The notes beneath the pieces were generated by a model. That model saw nothing but the letters and a program-made list of their open reading frames with translations, ran no database searches and had not been told where the DNA came from. Positions 8,059 through 16,068 of a DNA stretch of 64,000 bases are shown one piece after another. The stretch is taken from contig CAVTSX010000004.1 in NCBI GenBank assembly GCA_963737425.1, positions 1 through 64,000 on the forward strand, in the 5' to 3' direction. The stretch is from DASXRA01 sp963737425. GTDB lineage: Bacteria > Actinomycetota > Actinomycetes > Mycobacteriales > Jatrophihabitantaceae. Both the position numbers and the translations under genes were made by a program. The stretch's first letter is position 1. Every line of letters starts with the position of its first letter.

Positions 8059-9778
8059 GGGTGACCTCTTCCAGCGTTGTGTGCCCTTCGGCGGCCTTGC
8101 GCATGCCGTCGTCTCGCAGCGTCACCATGCCCGCGGCCACAGCGACCCTCCGGATCTCGGCGGCTGAGGCATGCTCCACCGCAAGGCGTGAGATCTCTTC
8201 CGACACCGGCATGACCTCGTTGATGGCCAGCCGGCCACGAAAGCCCGTGTTCCCGCAGGACCGGCAGCCGATAGGGCGCCACAGTCTCTGCGGTAGCTCG
8301 AAGTCGTCACTCGGCCGGCGCATCGGTGTCAGATCGTCCGAGGTCGGTGAGTACGCCTGCTTGCACCACTCGCACAGCCGCCGCGCGAGGCGCTGGGCAA
8401 GGATGCAGTCCAACGACGACCCGACCAGGAACGGCTCGATACCCATCTCGATCAGCCGGGTGACGGCGCTGGGTGCATCGTTCGTGTGCAGCGTCGAGAG
8501 CACGAGGTGGCCGGTGAGCGCGGCCTCGACCGCGATCTGGGCGGTCGGCCGGTCGCGGATCTCACCGATCAGGACGATGTCCGGGTCGGATCGCAGGATC
8601 GCCGGCAGCACCGCGGCGAACGTAACCCCCGCCTTGTGGTTGACCTGGATCTGGTTGACGCCGGCCAGCCGGTACTCCACCGGGTCCTCGACGGTGATGA
8701 TGTTGACCTCGGGCGTGTTGATCTCGGTCAGCGTTGCGTACAACGTGGTCGACTTGCCCGAGCCGGTCGGCCCGGTCACGAGGAGCATGCCGTGCGGCTT
8801 CTGGAACGACGTCGCGAACCGCGCGTAGTTGTGCTCGGTGAAACCGAGCTTCTTCAGGTCGAGATCGATGCCGCCCGTGTCGAGCACCCGCAGCACGACC
8901 TTCTCGCCCCACACGGTCGGCAGCGTGGCGGTACGCAGGTCGACGTTGTGCTGGTTGAGCCGGACGGTGATCCGGCCGTTCTGCGGCACCCGGCGTTCGG
9001 TGATGTCGACGTTCGACATGATCTTCAGCCGGGAGATGAGGGCCGACTGAACACCATGCGGGACCTTGTCGACCTCGTGCAGCACGCCGTCGATGCGAAA
9101 ACGCACCCGCATGTCCGTCTCGGTCGGTTCCAGATGCAGGTCGGACGCACGGCTCTGGATCGCCTGCTCGATCAGCGAGTTCACATACCGGACGATCGGC
9201 GCGTCGTCACCGGCCGAGCTGAGGTTGGAGACGTCGCTCTCGTCCTCGGATCGCAGCCCGGCGGCGACGTCGGCGAGGTCGCTGTCGTCGCGCTTGAGCC
9301 GGTCGATCAGCTTGCGCAGTTCGCTGCGTGCTGCTGCCACCGGGCGGATGACCATGCCCGTGGCCGCCCGGATGTCGTCCAGGGCCACGACGTCGTCGGG
9401 GTCGCTGATCGCCACGACGAGTTCGTCGTCGTTGATGGCGATGCCGAGCACGCGATGGCGGAGCACCAGCGGCAGCGGGATCTTCGCGACTGCCGCGGCG
9501 TCGATCGGGTAGCCGACGAGGTCGACGCTGCTGATCCCATGGGCCTCGGCGGAGGCCTCGGTCAGCTCCAGCTCGGTGACGACCAGATCATTGATCAGGA
9601 CGTCACGGATGGATCGACCGGTGCGCTCTGACTCTTCGGCGGCTTCCTCGACTGCCTGCGCGTCTGCACCGCGCTTCACCAGCGCGTCGAGAAGCGGGCG
9701 AAACGTCTGGTACATGGCACCTCCCACAAGGGTCGAACCCCAATTGATCGGGCGCGCGAGGACGGGGCGATCCGTCAC
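8045..9778 (-). CDS. pilB: Pilus extension ATPase PilB (GspE family)
   Basis: 577 residues. Hexameric ATPase that powers pilus polymerisation. The N-terminal MshEN/T2SSE-N domain (about 60-190) precedes the ATPase: 'ASDLHLEPTETDMRVRFRID', Walker A GPTGSGKST, 'IITVEDPVEYRLAGVNQIQV', Walker B 'SDPDIVLIGEIRDRPTA' and His box 'TGHLVLSTLHTNDAPSAVTR'. The zinc tetracysteine is present (CEWC about 40 residues before CRSCGNTGF). GTG 9778 has AAGGGAGG upstream; ATG 9715 (MYQTFRPLLD) also has GGGAGGTG, so the first 21 residues are uncertain. First gene of the locus; the 150 nt upstream should hold its promoter. Confidence 0.95.
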   Translation of the reverse strand: MTDRPVLARPINWGSTLVGGAMYQTFRPLLDALVKRGADAQAVEEAAEESERTGRSIRDVLINDLVVTELELTEASAEAHGISSVDLVGYPIDAAAVAKIPLPLVLRHRVLGIAINDDELVVAISDPDDVVALDDIRAATGMVIRPVAAARSELRKLIDRLKRDDSDLADVAAGLRSEDESDVSNLSSAGDDAPIVRYVNSLIEQAIQSRASDLHLEPTETDMRVRFRIDGVLHEVDKVPHGVQSALISRLKIMSNVDITERRVPQNGRITVRLNQHNVDLRTATLPTVWGEKVVLRVLDTGGIDLDLKKLGFTEHNYARFATSFQKPHGMLLVTGPTGSGKSTTLYATLTEINTPEVNIITVEDPVEYRLAGVNQIQVNHKAGVTFAAVLPAILRSDPDIVLIGEIRDRPTAQIAVEAALTGHLVLSTLHTNDAPSAVTRLIEMGIEPFLVGSSLDCILAQRLARRLCEWCKQAYSPTSDDLTPMRRPSDDFELPQRLWRPIGCRSCGNTGFRGRLAINEVMPVSEEISRLAVEHASAAEIRRVAVAAGMVTLRDDGMRKAAEGHTTLEEVTRVTV

Positions 9779-9932
9779 GTGCCTCCCTTCTCATCGGGCC
9801 CGCCGGGGTCGACCTGAGTGATTCACCGCGGGAAATAGCGTCGGTGCCGTTCCGGCCCTAGCACCGGGATGGCCGGGCCGGACACGGGGCTTGGAATCGC
9901 CGTGACCCGCGCTTGGACGTACGGTGTGCGCC

Positions 9933-10871
9933 ATGACGACCGTGGGACCCCTGCCCGCCGCGATCACGATTCGTGAAGTCGGCCCGCGTGACGGGCTGCA
10001 GAACGAAGATCCGATCTCCGCCGACGCCAAGGTGCACCTGATCGACGCGCTGTCGCGCACCGGCGTCTCGCGCATCGAGGCGGTGTCGTTCGTGCATCCG
10101 GACGTGATCCCGCAGATGGCCGACGCCGACGAGGTGTGGGGGCGCATCGATCGCAATCCCGCGGTGCGCTATTCCGCCCTCGTGCCCAACATGCGCGGTG
10201 CCACGCGTGCGCTCGAGGCGGGCTTTCGCGAGATCGAGGTCGTCGTCTCCGCGTCCGACACGCACAATCGCAAGAACATCAACCGGTGGACCAACGAGTC
10301 GCTCGAGGAGATCGCGAGCATCGTCCCGGCAGTCCACGACGCCGGAGGCACGGTCGAGGTCATCGTCTCCACCGCGTGGGGGTGCCCCTACGAGGGCGAC
10401 GTGCCCGTCAGCCGGGTGATCGACGTCGCGAAGTCGGCGGCGGCCGCCGGCGCCGACGCACTGACCTACGGCGACACCACCGGCATGGCCACCCCGACGC
10501 GCGTGACCGAACTGGTCAACAACACCCGCGAGGCGCTCGGCGAACTACCGCTGGCGCTGCACTTTCACAACACGCGCGGCACAGGCCTCGCGAACCTCTA
10601 TGCCGCGCTGCAATTAGGCGTCACCAACTTCGATGCCAGCGTCGGTGGCCTCGGCGGTTGCCCCTACGCGCCCGGTGCCACCGGCAACATCGCCACCGAG
10701 GAGGTCGTGGCGATGGTCGAGGACATGGGCATCGCCACGGGCATCAACATCGATGCCCTGCTCGACGCCGCCTCGTTCGCGCAGGTAGCGATCGGCAAGG
10801 AGCTGCCCTCGAACGTGCTGCGCGCGGGACCTCGCTCGCGGCTTACCGCGGTGGCCGAAGCGCTCGGCTAG
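9933..10871 (+). CDS. Hydroxymethylglutaryl-CoA lyase family protein
   Basis: 312 residues. DRE-TIM metallolyase that cleaves HMG-CoA to acetyl-CoA and acetoacetate, the last step of leucine and ketone-body breakdown. 'REVGPRDGLQNE' holds the metal/substrate Arg-Asp pair, 'LHFHNTRGTGLAN' the metal-binding His-x-His, and 'GLGGCPYAPGATGN' the catalytic Cys loop diagnostic of HMG-CoA lyase rather than isopropylmalate synthase. The start is ATG 9933; GTG 9924 in the same frame would add three residues. Divergent from pilB with about 150 nt between. No other leucine-pathway genes are adjacent, so a related acyl-CoA could be the substrate. Confidence 0.88.
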   Translation: MTTVGPLPAAITIREVGPRDGLQNEDPISADAKVHLIDALSRTGVSRIEAVSFVHPDVIPQMADADEVWGRIDRNPAVRYSALVPNMRGATRALEAGFREIEVVVSASDTHNRKNINRWTNESLEEIASIVPAVHDAGGTVEVIVSTAWGCPYEGDVPVSRVIDVAKSAAAAGADALTYGDTTGMATPTRVTELVNNTREALGELPLALHFHNTRGTGLANLYAALQLGVTNFDASVGGLGGCPYAPGATGNIATEEVVAMVEDMGIATGINIDALLDAASFAQVAIGKELPSNVLRAGPRSRLTAVAEALG

Positions 10872-10909
10872 CGCCTCGGCCAAGCGCGCCTCGGCCAGCC
10901 GCCGGCGGC

Positions 10910-11683
10910 CTACTCTGCCGGAGCCTGGATGGCGAAGAACGTCGCGCCCTGCGGGTCGCGCAGCCCGGCGAAGCGGCCGTACGGCGATTCCTTGACCGGC
11001 ATGATGACCGTCGCACCGAGCTCGCCCGCCCGGCTCACGGCCGCGTCGACGTCGGCGACGGAGAAGTAGACGGCCCAGTGCGGCGGCACCTCGGCCGGTA
11101 CCTCTGGACTGATCTGCCACATGCCGGCAACGTCGCGTCCGTCGACTTGCAGCGTCTGGTAGTGGAATTCGCCATCACTCACGTCGTGCGCCCTGACCGG
11201 CAGGATCGCGGTGTAGAACGCCACCGATGCCGCCAGGTCACGGGTGTTGAGCTCGTTCCAGGTCGGCGCGCCCGGCTCGTTCACCAGCTGCGCGCCGGTG
11301 TGTTCGCCGGCCTGCCATGCGCCGGCGAAAGCGCCGGTGGTGTCCTGCCAGACCAGCATCGTGCCCGCCGGGCCGACCTGCATCGGGCCCAGCACGATCG
11401 CGCCACCGTTCGCCGTGACGAGCTCGGCGAGCTTCTGCGCGTCGTCGGTGGCGAAGTAGGTGTTCCACGCCGGGGGTTGTTCGGTGACCGGGATGCCGCT
11501 CATGCCGGCAACGGTCTTGCCGTTCTTGGTGATCGTTGTGTAGTGGCCGCTCTGCTCGTCGGGACTGATGTCGAACTCCCACCCGAACAGCGAGCCGTAG
11601 AAGTCGCGGGCAGCTGCTGGATCATTCGTGCCCAGGTCGGTCCAGGACGGGACTCCCGGTGCGTACGACGAGCGTTCGGCCAT
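10910..11683 (-). CDS. Two-domain glyoxalase/VOC family protein
   Basis: 257 residues made of two VOC modules (about 8-120 and 135-255), each starting with a 'SWTDLGTNDPAAARDFY' or 'TWNELNTRDLAASVAFY' strand-helix and ending in '...GTMLVWQD' or 'GLRDPQGATFFAIQ'. This tandem architecture is widespread in actinomycetes as a putative dioxygenase or antibiotic-binding protein; the substrate is unknown. The start is ATG 11683 with GGAAGG upstream. It overlaps the 3' end of the EamA gene by 62 nt on the same strand, which suggests cotranscription. Confidence 0.85.
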   Translation of the reverse strand: MAERSSYAPGVPSWTDLGTNDPAAARDFYGSLFGWEFDISPDEQSGHYTTITKNGKTVAGMSGIPVTEQPPAWNTYFATDDAQKLAELVTANGGAIVLGPMQVGPAGTMLVWQDTTGAFAGAWQAGEHTGAQLVNEPGAPTWNELNTRDLAASVAFYTAILPVRAHDVSDGEFHYQTLQVDGRDVAGMWQISPEVPAEVPPHWAVYFSVADVDAAVSRAGELGATVIMPVKESPYGRFAGLRDPQGATFFAIQAPAE

Positions 11684-12617
11684 GGTCGCCTTCCTCTCCC
11701 TCGAAGTGATCCTCCGACCCTGCCATGGCCGGCGGCGCGTCGGAAGGCGATGCGGGCCCTCGCTTGCGTACGACGAGTCCGAGCCCCACGAGCACAAGGA
11801 CCGCACATCCGGCAAGACGCCAGGTGACGGTCTCCTCGAGCACCAGCCAGGACGCGGCAAGCCCGAAGATCGGTACAAGCAGGCTGAACGGGGCCACCTT
11901 CGTCACCGAGTAGCGCCCGATGAGATCGTTCCACAGGCCGAAGCCGATCAGCGTCGAGACGTACGCGACGAAGCCGATGGCGAGCACCGCGCGCAGCGTC
12001 AGGTGGCTCAACGCATGGCCGACGTCGGCCGGCCCGTCGACGACCGCCGAGAGCCCGAGCAGCGGGATCGGCGGCACCAGGCTCGACCACACCAGCATCG
12101 ACAGCGGCCGGGTCTCGCCGCTCGCCCGCGTGATCACGTTGGCCAGCCCCCACGCTGCGGCGGCGCCGACCGTCATCACGAATCCGCCGATCGCGATATG
12201 CCCGCCGGTGCCGCCGGTCGCGAGCAGGCCCATGCCCGCGGTCGCGACGACGGCGCCGGCACCCTGCGCTCGCGTCGGGCGTTCGCCGATGAGGAGTGCG
12301 GCGAGTACGAGCGAGAACAGCGCCTGCAGTTGCAGGACGAGCGAGGCCAGTCCGGCCGGCATGCCGTTGGCCATCGCGGTGAACAGCAGCCCGAACTTGA
12401 CGATGCCGAGCATGACGCCGTAGCCGATCACGAACCGCAGCTTCGACGTCGGACGCGGCACGAAGAACACGAGCGGCACGGCACAGGCCACGAATCGCAG
12501 CGCGGTCAGCAGCAGCGGCGGGACATCCCGAAGGCCCTCGTCGATGACGACGAAGTTGACCCCCCAGATGATCGTGACCAGGACGGCGAGGGCGCGATGC
12601 GACGGCTTCACGGGCAT
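11622..12617 (-). CDS. EamA/DMT-family membrane exporter
   Basis: 331 residues with ten hydrophobic helices in two five-helix EamA repeats; 'IIWGVNFVVIDEGL' and 'WGLANVITRASGE' mark the starts of the halves. A probable metabolite or amino-acid exporter (RhaT/YdcZ superfamily). The C-terminal 40 residues are hydrophilic and extend into the following glyoxalase gene. It is transcribed divergently from a LysR regulator 66 nt away, the classic arrangement for LysR control of an exporter. The substrate cannot be told from sequence. Confidence 0.88.
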   Translation of the reverse strand: MPVKPSHRALAVLVTIIWGVNFVVIDEGLRDVPPLLLTALRFVACAVPLVFFVPRPTSKLRFVIGYGVMLGIVKFGLLFTAMANGMPAGLASLVLQLQALFSLVLAALLIGERPTRAQGAGAVVATAGMGLLATGGTGGHIAIGGFVMTVGAAAAWGLANVITRASGETRPLSMLVWSSLVPPIPLLGLSAVVDGPADVGHALSHLTLRAVLAIGFVAYVSTLIGFGLWNDLIGRYSVTKVAPFSLLVPIFGLAASWLVLEETVTWRLAGCAVLVLVGLGLVVRKRGPASPSDAPPAMAGSEDHFEGEEGDHGRTLVVRTGSPVLDRPGHE

Positions 12618-12646
12618 AACGGTCCCGGGCGGGAAGATAAACGTCT

Positions 12647-12659
12647 AGTTCATATAACT
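12647..12659. promoter_or_regulatory. Candidate LysR operator
   Basis: Small palindrome AGTT-CATAT-AACT in the 66-nt gap between the divergent EamA and LysR genes, in a markedly A/T-rich stretch. Its position and size fit a LysR binding site acting on both promoters; this is inference. Confidence 0.4.
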
Positions 12660-12683
12660 TGCGTTGGGATGTAGCGTTGCTTC

Positions 12684-13592
12684 ATGGACCTGGACGCCCG
12701 GCGGCTGCGCGTACTTCACGAAGTCAGCCTGCGAGGCAGCGTTACGGCAGCGGCCTCGGTGCTGCACGTGACCCCGTCGGCCGTGTCGCAGCAGTTGGCT
12801 CAGCTCGAACGCGAAGCGGGCTGCGATCTGCTCGAACGCGCCGGTCGCGGCATCGTGCTCACGCACGCCGGATCGACGTTGGCCCGCCATGCCGAGGCCG
12901 TGCTGCGCGCCCTGGAAGGCGCCGAGGCGGGGCTTGCCGCGGCGCGCACGGGCGTCGTCGGCACGGTTCGGGTGGGCTCGTTCCCGTCCGCCGCGGGCAC
13001 GCTCGTCGCGCCCGCGGCCGCCCGAGCGCGCAGTCGTCACCCTGACCTCGACGTCCGGATCGCCGAGGTCGAGGACGTACCCGGCCTGGTTGACCTCCGC
13101 TCGGCCGCACTCGACGTGCTGATCGTTCAGGAGTACGACCACGTGCCGTGGCAGCCGCCGGAGGGAGTTGAGCGGCACCGGCTGGTCGCCGATCCGCTGC
13201 ACATCGTGACGCCGCGCGAATGGAAGCGGGCGACCGGCCACCTGGCCGAACTCGCCGACCTGCCCTGGGTGGCGAGTCACGCCGACACCCCGTGCGGCCA
13301 GGCCACGTTGCAGGCCTGCCGCGACGCCGGGTTCGAGCCCGACATCCGCCATCGTGCCCTCGAGTTCGCCCTGCTGCTCGACCTCGTCGACGCTGGGCTC
13401 GGCGTCGCGTTGATCGCCGAGATGGGGCTGCGCCACGTCCCGCCCGGGGTCACGGTCACGCCGCTTTCTCGTCCCCGGCTGAAGCGGACGATCTTCGCTG
13501 CGACGCGCGCGGCCGGCGTCGGCCCGCGCCGCCCCGCGATCGACGCGTTTCTCGCCGAGTTGCGACGGGTTCCGCTGCGCAGGTCGCAGTAG
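12684..13592 (+). CDS. LysR-family transcriptional regulator
   Basis: 302 residues. The N-terminal winged helix (about 1-62) reads 'LRVLHEVSLRGSVTAAASVL' then 'TPSAVSQQLAQLEREAGCDL', the standard LysR recognition helix. The effector domain (about 90-295) is a periplasmic-binding fold starting 'TVRVGSFPSAAGTLVAPA'. ATG 12684. Most likely controls the divergent EamA exporter through the palindrome at 12647. The inducer is unknown. Confidence 0.92.
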   Translation: MDLDARRLRVLHEVSLRGSVTAAASVLHVTPSAVSQQLAQLEREAGCDLLERAGRGIVLTHAGSTLARHAEAVLRALEGAEAGLAAARTGVVGTVRVGSFPSAAGTLVAPAAARARSRHPDLDVRIAEVEDVPGLVDLRSAALDVLIVQEYDHVPWQPPEGVERHRLVADPLHIVTPREWKRATGHLAELADLPWVASHADTPCGQATLQACRDAGFEPDIRHRALEFALLLDLVDAGLGVALIAEMGLRHVPPGVTVTPLSRPRLKRTIFAATRAAGVGPRRPAIDAFLAELRRVPLRRSQ

Positions 13593-13605
13593 CAGACTCG
13601 TCGTC

Positions 13606-14148
13606 GTGAAGACGCGACGACTTGTGCTGATCCGGCATGCCAAAGCTGCCGTTGGCGGCATCGACGTCGAGCGCCCGCTCGCCGAACGCGGCGAGCACGA
13701 CGCACCCGCGATCGGCCGCTGGCTCGCCGAGCACGACCTGCTGCCCGATCATGTGGTCGTCTCGCCCGCGCGCCGCACGGTGCAGACCTGGCGCATGGCC
13801 TCGTCCGAGCTCGGCGCGTCATCCGAGCTCAGCGTGTCGAGCGAACTCGGCGCATCGACCGGGCCGGTGCTCGACATGCGCATTTACCGCAACACCGTCG
13901 AGGATCTGCTCGAGGTCGTCCGGCCGACACCCGCGAGCACACGGACGCTCGTGCTGGTGGGGCACAACCCATCATTGGAGGAGCTCGCCCTGACCCTCGA
14001 CGACGGCCGCGGCGACGCGAAAGCTCGCCGTGAGCTCGCGGCGAAGTTCCCGACGAGCGCGATCGCCGTGTTCGACGTGCAAACCGACTGGTCGCAGGTC
14101 GACTCGGCCACCGGGACGCTGCGGCGCTTCGCCACGCCGCGCGGCTGA
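13606..14148 (+). CDS. SixA-type histidine phosphatase
   Basis: 180 residues. Histidine phosphatase superfamily: 'LVLIRHAKA' with the catalytic His, 'VSPARRTVQTW' with the phosphate-pocket Arg, and 'LVLVGHNPSLEELAL' with the second catalytic His, the SixA pattern for removing phosphate from phosphohistidine domains. The GTG start is 13 nt after the LysR stop. An in-frame threefold Ser-Ser-Glu-Leu repeat at about residues 65-83 (SSELGASSELSVSSELGAS) lengthens the loop after the Arg motif; SixA proteins are usually shorter here. Confidence 0.85.
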   Translation: MKTRRLVLIRHAKAAVGGIDVERPLAERGEHDAPAIGRWLAEHDLLPDHVVVSPARRTVQTWRMASSELGASSELSVSSELGASTGPVLDMRIYRNTVEDLLEVVRPTPASTRTLVLVGHNPSLEELALTLDDGRGDAKARRELAAKFPTSAIAVFDVQTDWSQVDSATGTLRRFATPRG

Positions 14149-14207
14149 CGCGCCGGCACCTCGGACTACCCCGCACGCGCTTCGCCGCTACACGGCGACC
14201 CGACTCA

Positions 14208-14259
14208 TGATCATCTCTGCTGAATCCGCTGCCAGGGCCAGATTCGGCAGAGATGATCA
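14208..14259. repeat. Dispersed palindrome, family 1, copy B
   Basis: Arms TGATCATCTCTGCTGAATC and GATTCGGCAGAGATGATCA, 19 nt each with one mismatch, loop 14 nt. It lies 60 nt after the SixA stop and about 200 nt before the candidate RNA gene, so it could also act as a terminator for the LysR-SixA unit. Confidence 0.8.
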
Positions 14260-14430
14260 CGAGCGGGGGACGGCTCCGTGCCGCACGAGCGGCAGCGAGC
14301 GGCGCTCTGACATGTGGATCAGGGTGTGGACGAACGGGTGGACAAGGTCCACTCCTGGGGGATAACACAGCCGCTTCTGTGGACATCATGTTGACGAAGA
14401 AATTGATCTCCAGATTGTTTGCTTAAGCCC

Positions 14431-14459
14431 TTGTGCAGCCCGCAATCAGCCAGTAGAAC
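14431..14459 (+). promoter_or_regulatory. Candidate sigma-70 promoter of the structured RNA
   Basis: TTGTGC, 17-nt spacer, TAGAAC: close to TTGACA-17-TATAAT and in one of the few A/T-rich patches of the spacer. It would start transcription near 14466. Confidence 0.4.
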
Positions 14460-14465
14460 TGCACA

Positions 14466-14655
14466 CGTCACTTACTGATGGAAGCCGAGCCGGGGGCAAC
14501 CTCGGACATCGTGAGGATCCGGGAAACCGGAGTTTCGCGGTAGGGCATCCGGATTGGTGGCCGGTAGCGCAACGCAGGCTCGTCGGGCAATCGGCGAGGA
14601 GTGCCGCGAGACCGTGCGAGGCCCCTCCATCTCATACATGGAGGGGCCTCATCCT
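14466..14655 (+). ncRNA. Candidate structured small RNA with its own terminator
   Basis: About 190 nt in a 650-nt gap with no coding sequence on either strand. Successive hairpins can be drawn: CCGAG/CTCGG (14485-14505), TCCGG-GAAA-CCGGA with a GNRA tetraloop (14518-14531), CTCGTCG/CGGCGAG (14579-14598), and a perfect 13-bp terminator stem (14618-14650) followed by ATCCTATTCT. A promoter-like element precedes it. No consensus I know (6S, tmRNA, RNase P, SRP RNA, TPP, cobalamin, c-di-AMP) fits. The next + strand gene is far away, which favours an independent RNA rather than a riboswitch. Confidence 0.5.
14618..14655 (+). terminator. Intrinsic terminator-like hairpin
   Basis: GAGGCCCCTCCAT, 7-nt loop, ATGGAGGGGCCTC: a perfect 13-bp stem followed on the + strand by ATCCTATTCT. 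Probably ends the candidate small RNA; it could also stop readthrough from the convergent CBS gene. Confidence 0.65.
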
Positions 14656-14799
14656 ATTCTGACCGATCCCCGCAACCTTTTCGCCGAGCGCCACACCATC
14701 CGACGGCGAAATGGGTGGGTATCGCCGGTTGCTCATGACAACGCGCGGCGTCACCGTCCGTATACGGCGACGCCGGCGGTAGGCGATCCCGCGCGGGGG

Positions 14800-15234
14800 T
14801 CAGCCGCCGCCCTGGGTGATGTACTGCTCTAGTTGGCCGCGATCCTGTTCGAGCTGACGGATCTGCCCGGCCACCACATCGCCGATCGTGACGATGCCGG
14901 CCAGTCCGCCGGCGGCGAGAACAGGCATGTGCCGAATGCGTAGCTCGGTCATGGCGCCGGCGACGCTGTCGACCGAGTCGTCGGGCTTGCAGCTGACCAC
15001 CGTGGCGGTCATCAGGTCAGAGACGGTGGCGGCAAGCACGCTCTCGCCGCGCTCGTCGAGGCGACGGACGATGTCGCGTTCAGAGATGATGCCGGCGACC
15101 CGATCGCCGTCGACGACAACGAGCGCCCCGACATTGCTCTCAGCGAGCCGGGCGAGCAGATCGCGCACCGAGTCTTCGGGAGCGATGGTGACGACCGCTG
15201 TGCCTTTGTGCCGAAGTATGTCCGAGATCTTCAT
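14800..15234 (-). CDS. Two-CBS-domain protein
   Basis: 144 residues with a tandem CBS pair (about 5-60 and 70-130) and little else: 'NVGALVVVDGDRVAGIISER' and 'IRHMPVLAAGGLAGIVTIGD'. Such stand-alone pairs bind AMP, ATP or similar nucleotides and sense energy state (Mycobacterium HRP1-like). The chosen start is ATG 15234 with GAGGTG upstream; an upstream in-frame start at 15282 lacks a ribosome site. A short charged helix closes the protein. The partner is unknown. Confidence 0.85.
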   Translation of the reverse strand: MKISDILRHKGTAVVTIAPEDSVRDLLARLAESNVGALVVVDGDRVAGIISERDIVRRLDERGESVLAATVSDLMTATVVSCKPDDSVDSVAGAMTELRIRHMPVLAAGGLAGIVTIGDVVAGQIRQLEQDRGQLEQYITQGGG

Positions 15235-15330
15235 CTGAACACCTCGATTCCGGTTTGCGCGTGCCTGCATGTTGCTGATCACGCTAGCCAGCGCGCCCCT
15301 CGATCGGAAGAGGATGAATTCCTGAACGGG

Positions 15331-16068
15331 TCAGCCGGTGACTTTGCGGAATGCGTCCTTTCGGCACACACGGTCGCCGCGCAACTCGAACAGGTCGACG
15401 CCGCGGGCGAGCAGCGTGCCGTCGGCGCGGCTGCGGGCCGACCATTCGAGGAATGCGCGGTCACCGCAGATCACCGCGGCGGCGAACTCGTTGCGCGCAA
15501 CCGGATCGGGCCCGGACAGCCGCTCGAAGGCCGCCCGCACCTCGGCCCGGCCGGTGTAGGTGCTGCCGAGGTCGGGGCCGGTCGTCGTGACGTAGACGCA
15601 GTCGTCGGTGATGAAGTCCATGCACCGCTCGACGTCGCCGTCCTCCCAGGCCTGTACGAACTGAGCGATCCGCTCGACCGTCATCTCGGACTCGGACGCG
15701 GACGCGGGCACGTCACCGGGAAGCCACACGACCCAGGTGACCAGATCGTCGCCGAACTCGAGGAACCGGTGGACGACGCCTTTCGGTACGAAGATCAGGT
15801 CGCCCGCTGCGAACGACCGCCGTGCCCCGGCCACCTCGAACACCCCGGCACCCGACACGACGACGTAGAGCTCGTCCTCGTCGTGGGCGCTCTGGTAGTC
15901 GTGCCCGCGCGGCGCGAACAGCGACATTCGCGCGCCGCCCGCGACCAGCGCGTCGACGTCCCAGACGCCGTCTGGCCACTTGGCGGTGGCCGGTCGGGGC
16001 AGTTCGGCGAGGGCGTCAGCGAGTCGGATCGCGGACGCCCCGTGATGCAGATCGGCGAAGATCGTCAT
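15331..16068 (-). CDS. Cupin + SnoaL-like fusion protein
   Basis: 245 residues. The N-terminal half is a single cupin (about 20-120): 'HDYQSAHDEDELYVVVSGAG' with metal-ligand His/Glu and 'LIFVPKGVVHRFLEF' with the second-motif His. The C-terminal half (about 130-240) is a SnoaL/NTF2-like cone ('QAWEDGDVERCMDFITDDCV'). ATG 16068 has AAGGAG upstream. It overlaps the 3' end of the radical SAM gene by 53 nt on the same strand. Enzymatic or binding role unknown; the fusion itself is clear. Confidence 0.8.
   Translation of the reverse strand: MTIFADLHHGASAIRLADALAELPRPATAKWPDGVWDVDALVAGGARMSLFAPRGHDYQSAHDEDELYVVVSGAGVFEVAGARRSFAAGDLIFVPKGVVHRFLEFGDDLVTWVVWLPGDVPASASESEMTVERIAQFVQAWEDGDVERCMDFITDDCVYVTTTGPDLGSTYTGRAEVRAAFERLSGPDPVARNEFAAAVICGDRAFLEWSARSRADGTLLARGVDLFELRGDRVCRKDAFRKVTG

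Noticed and set aside
10136..11827. 563-codon + strand frame across the HMG-CoA lyase and glyoxalase genes
   Set aside because: Out of frame with the lyase and antisense to the glyoxalase gene; no recognisable domain.
14466..14655. c-di-GMP, c-di-AMP or cobalamin riboswitch for the structured RNA
   Set aside because: Only scattered short resemblances (for example GCGCAACGCAGGCT); core motifs are missing and no + strand gene follows.
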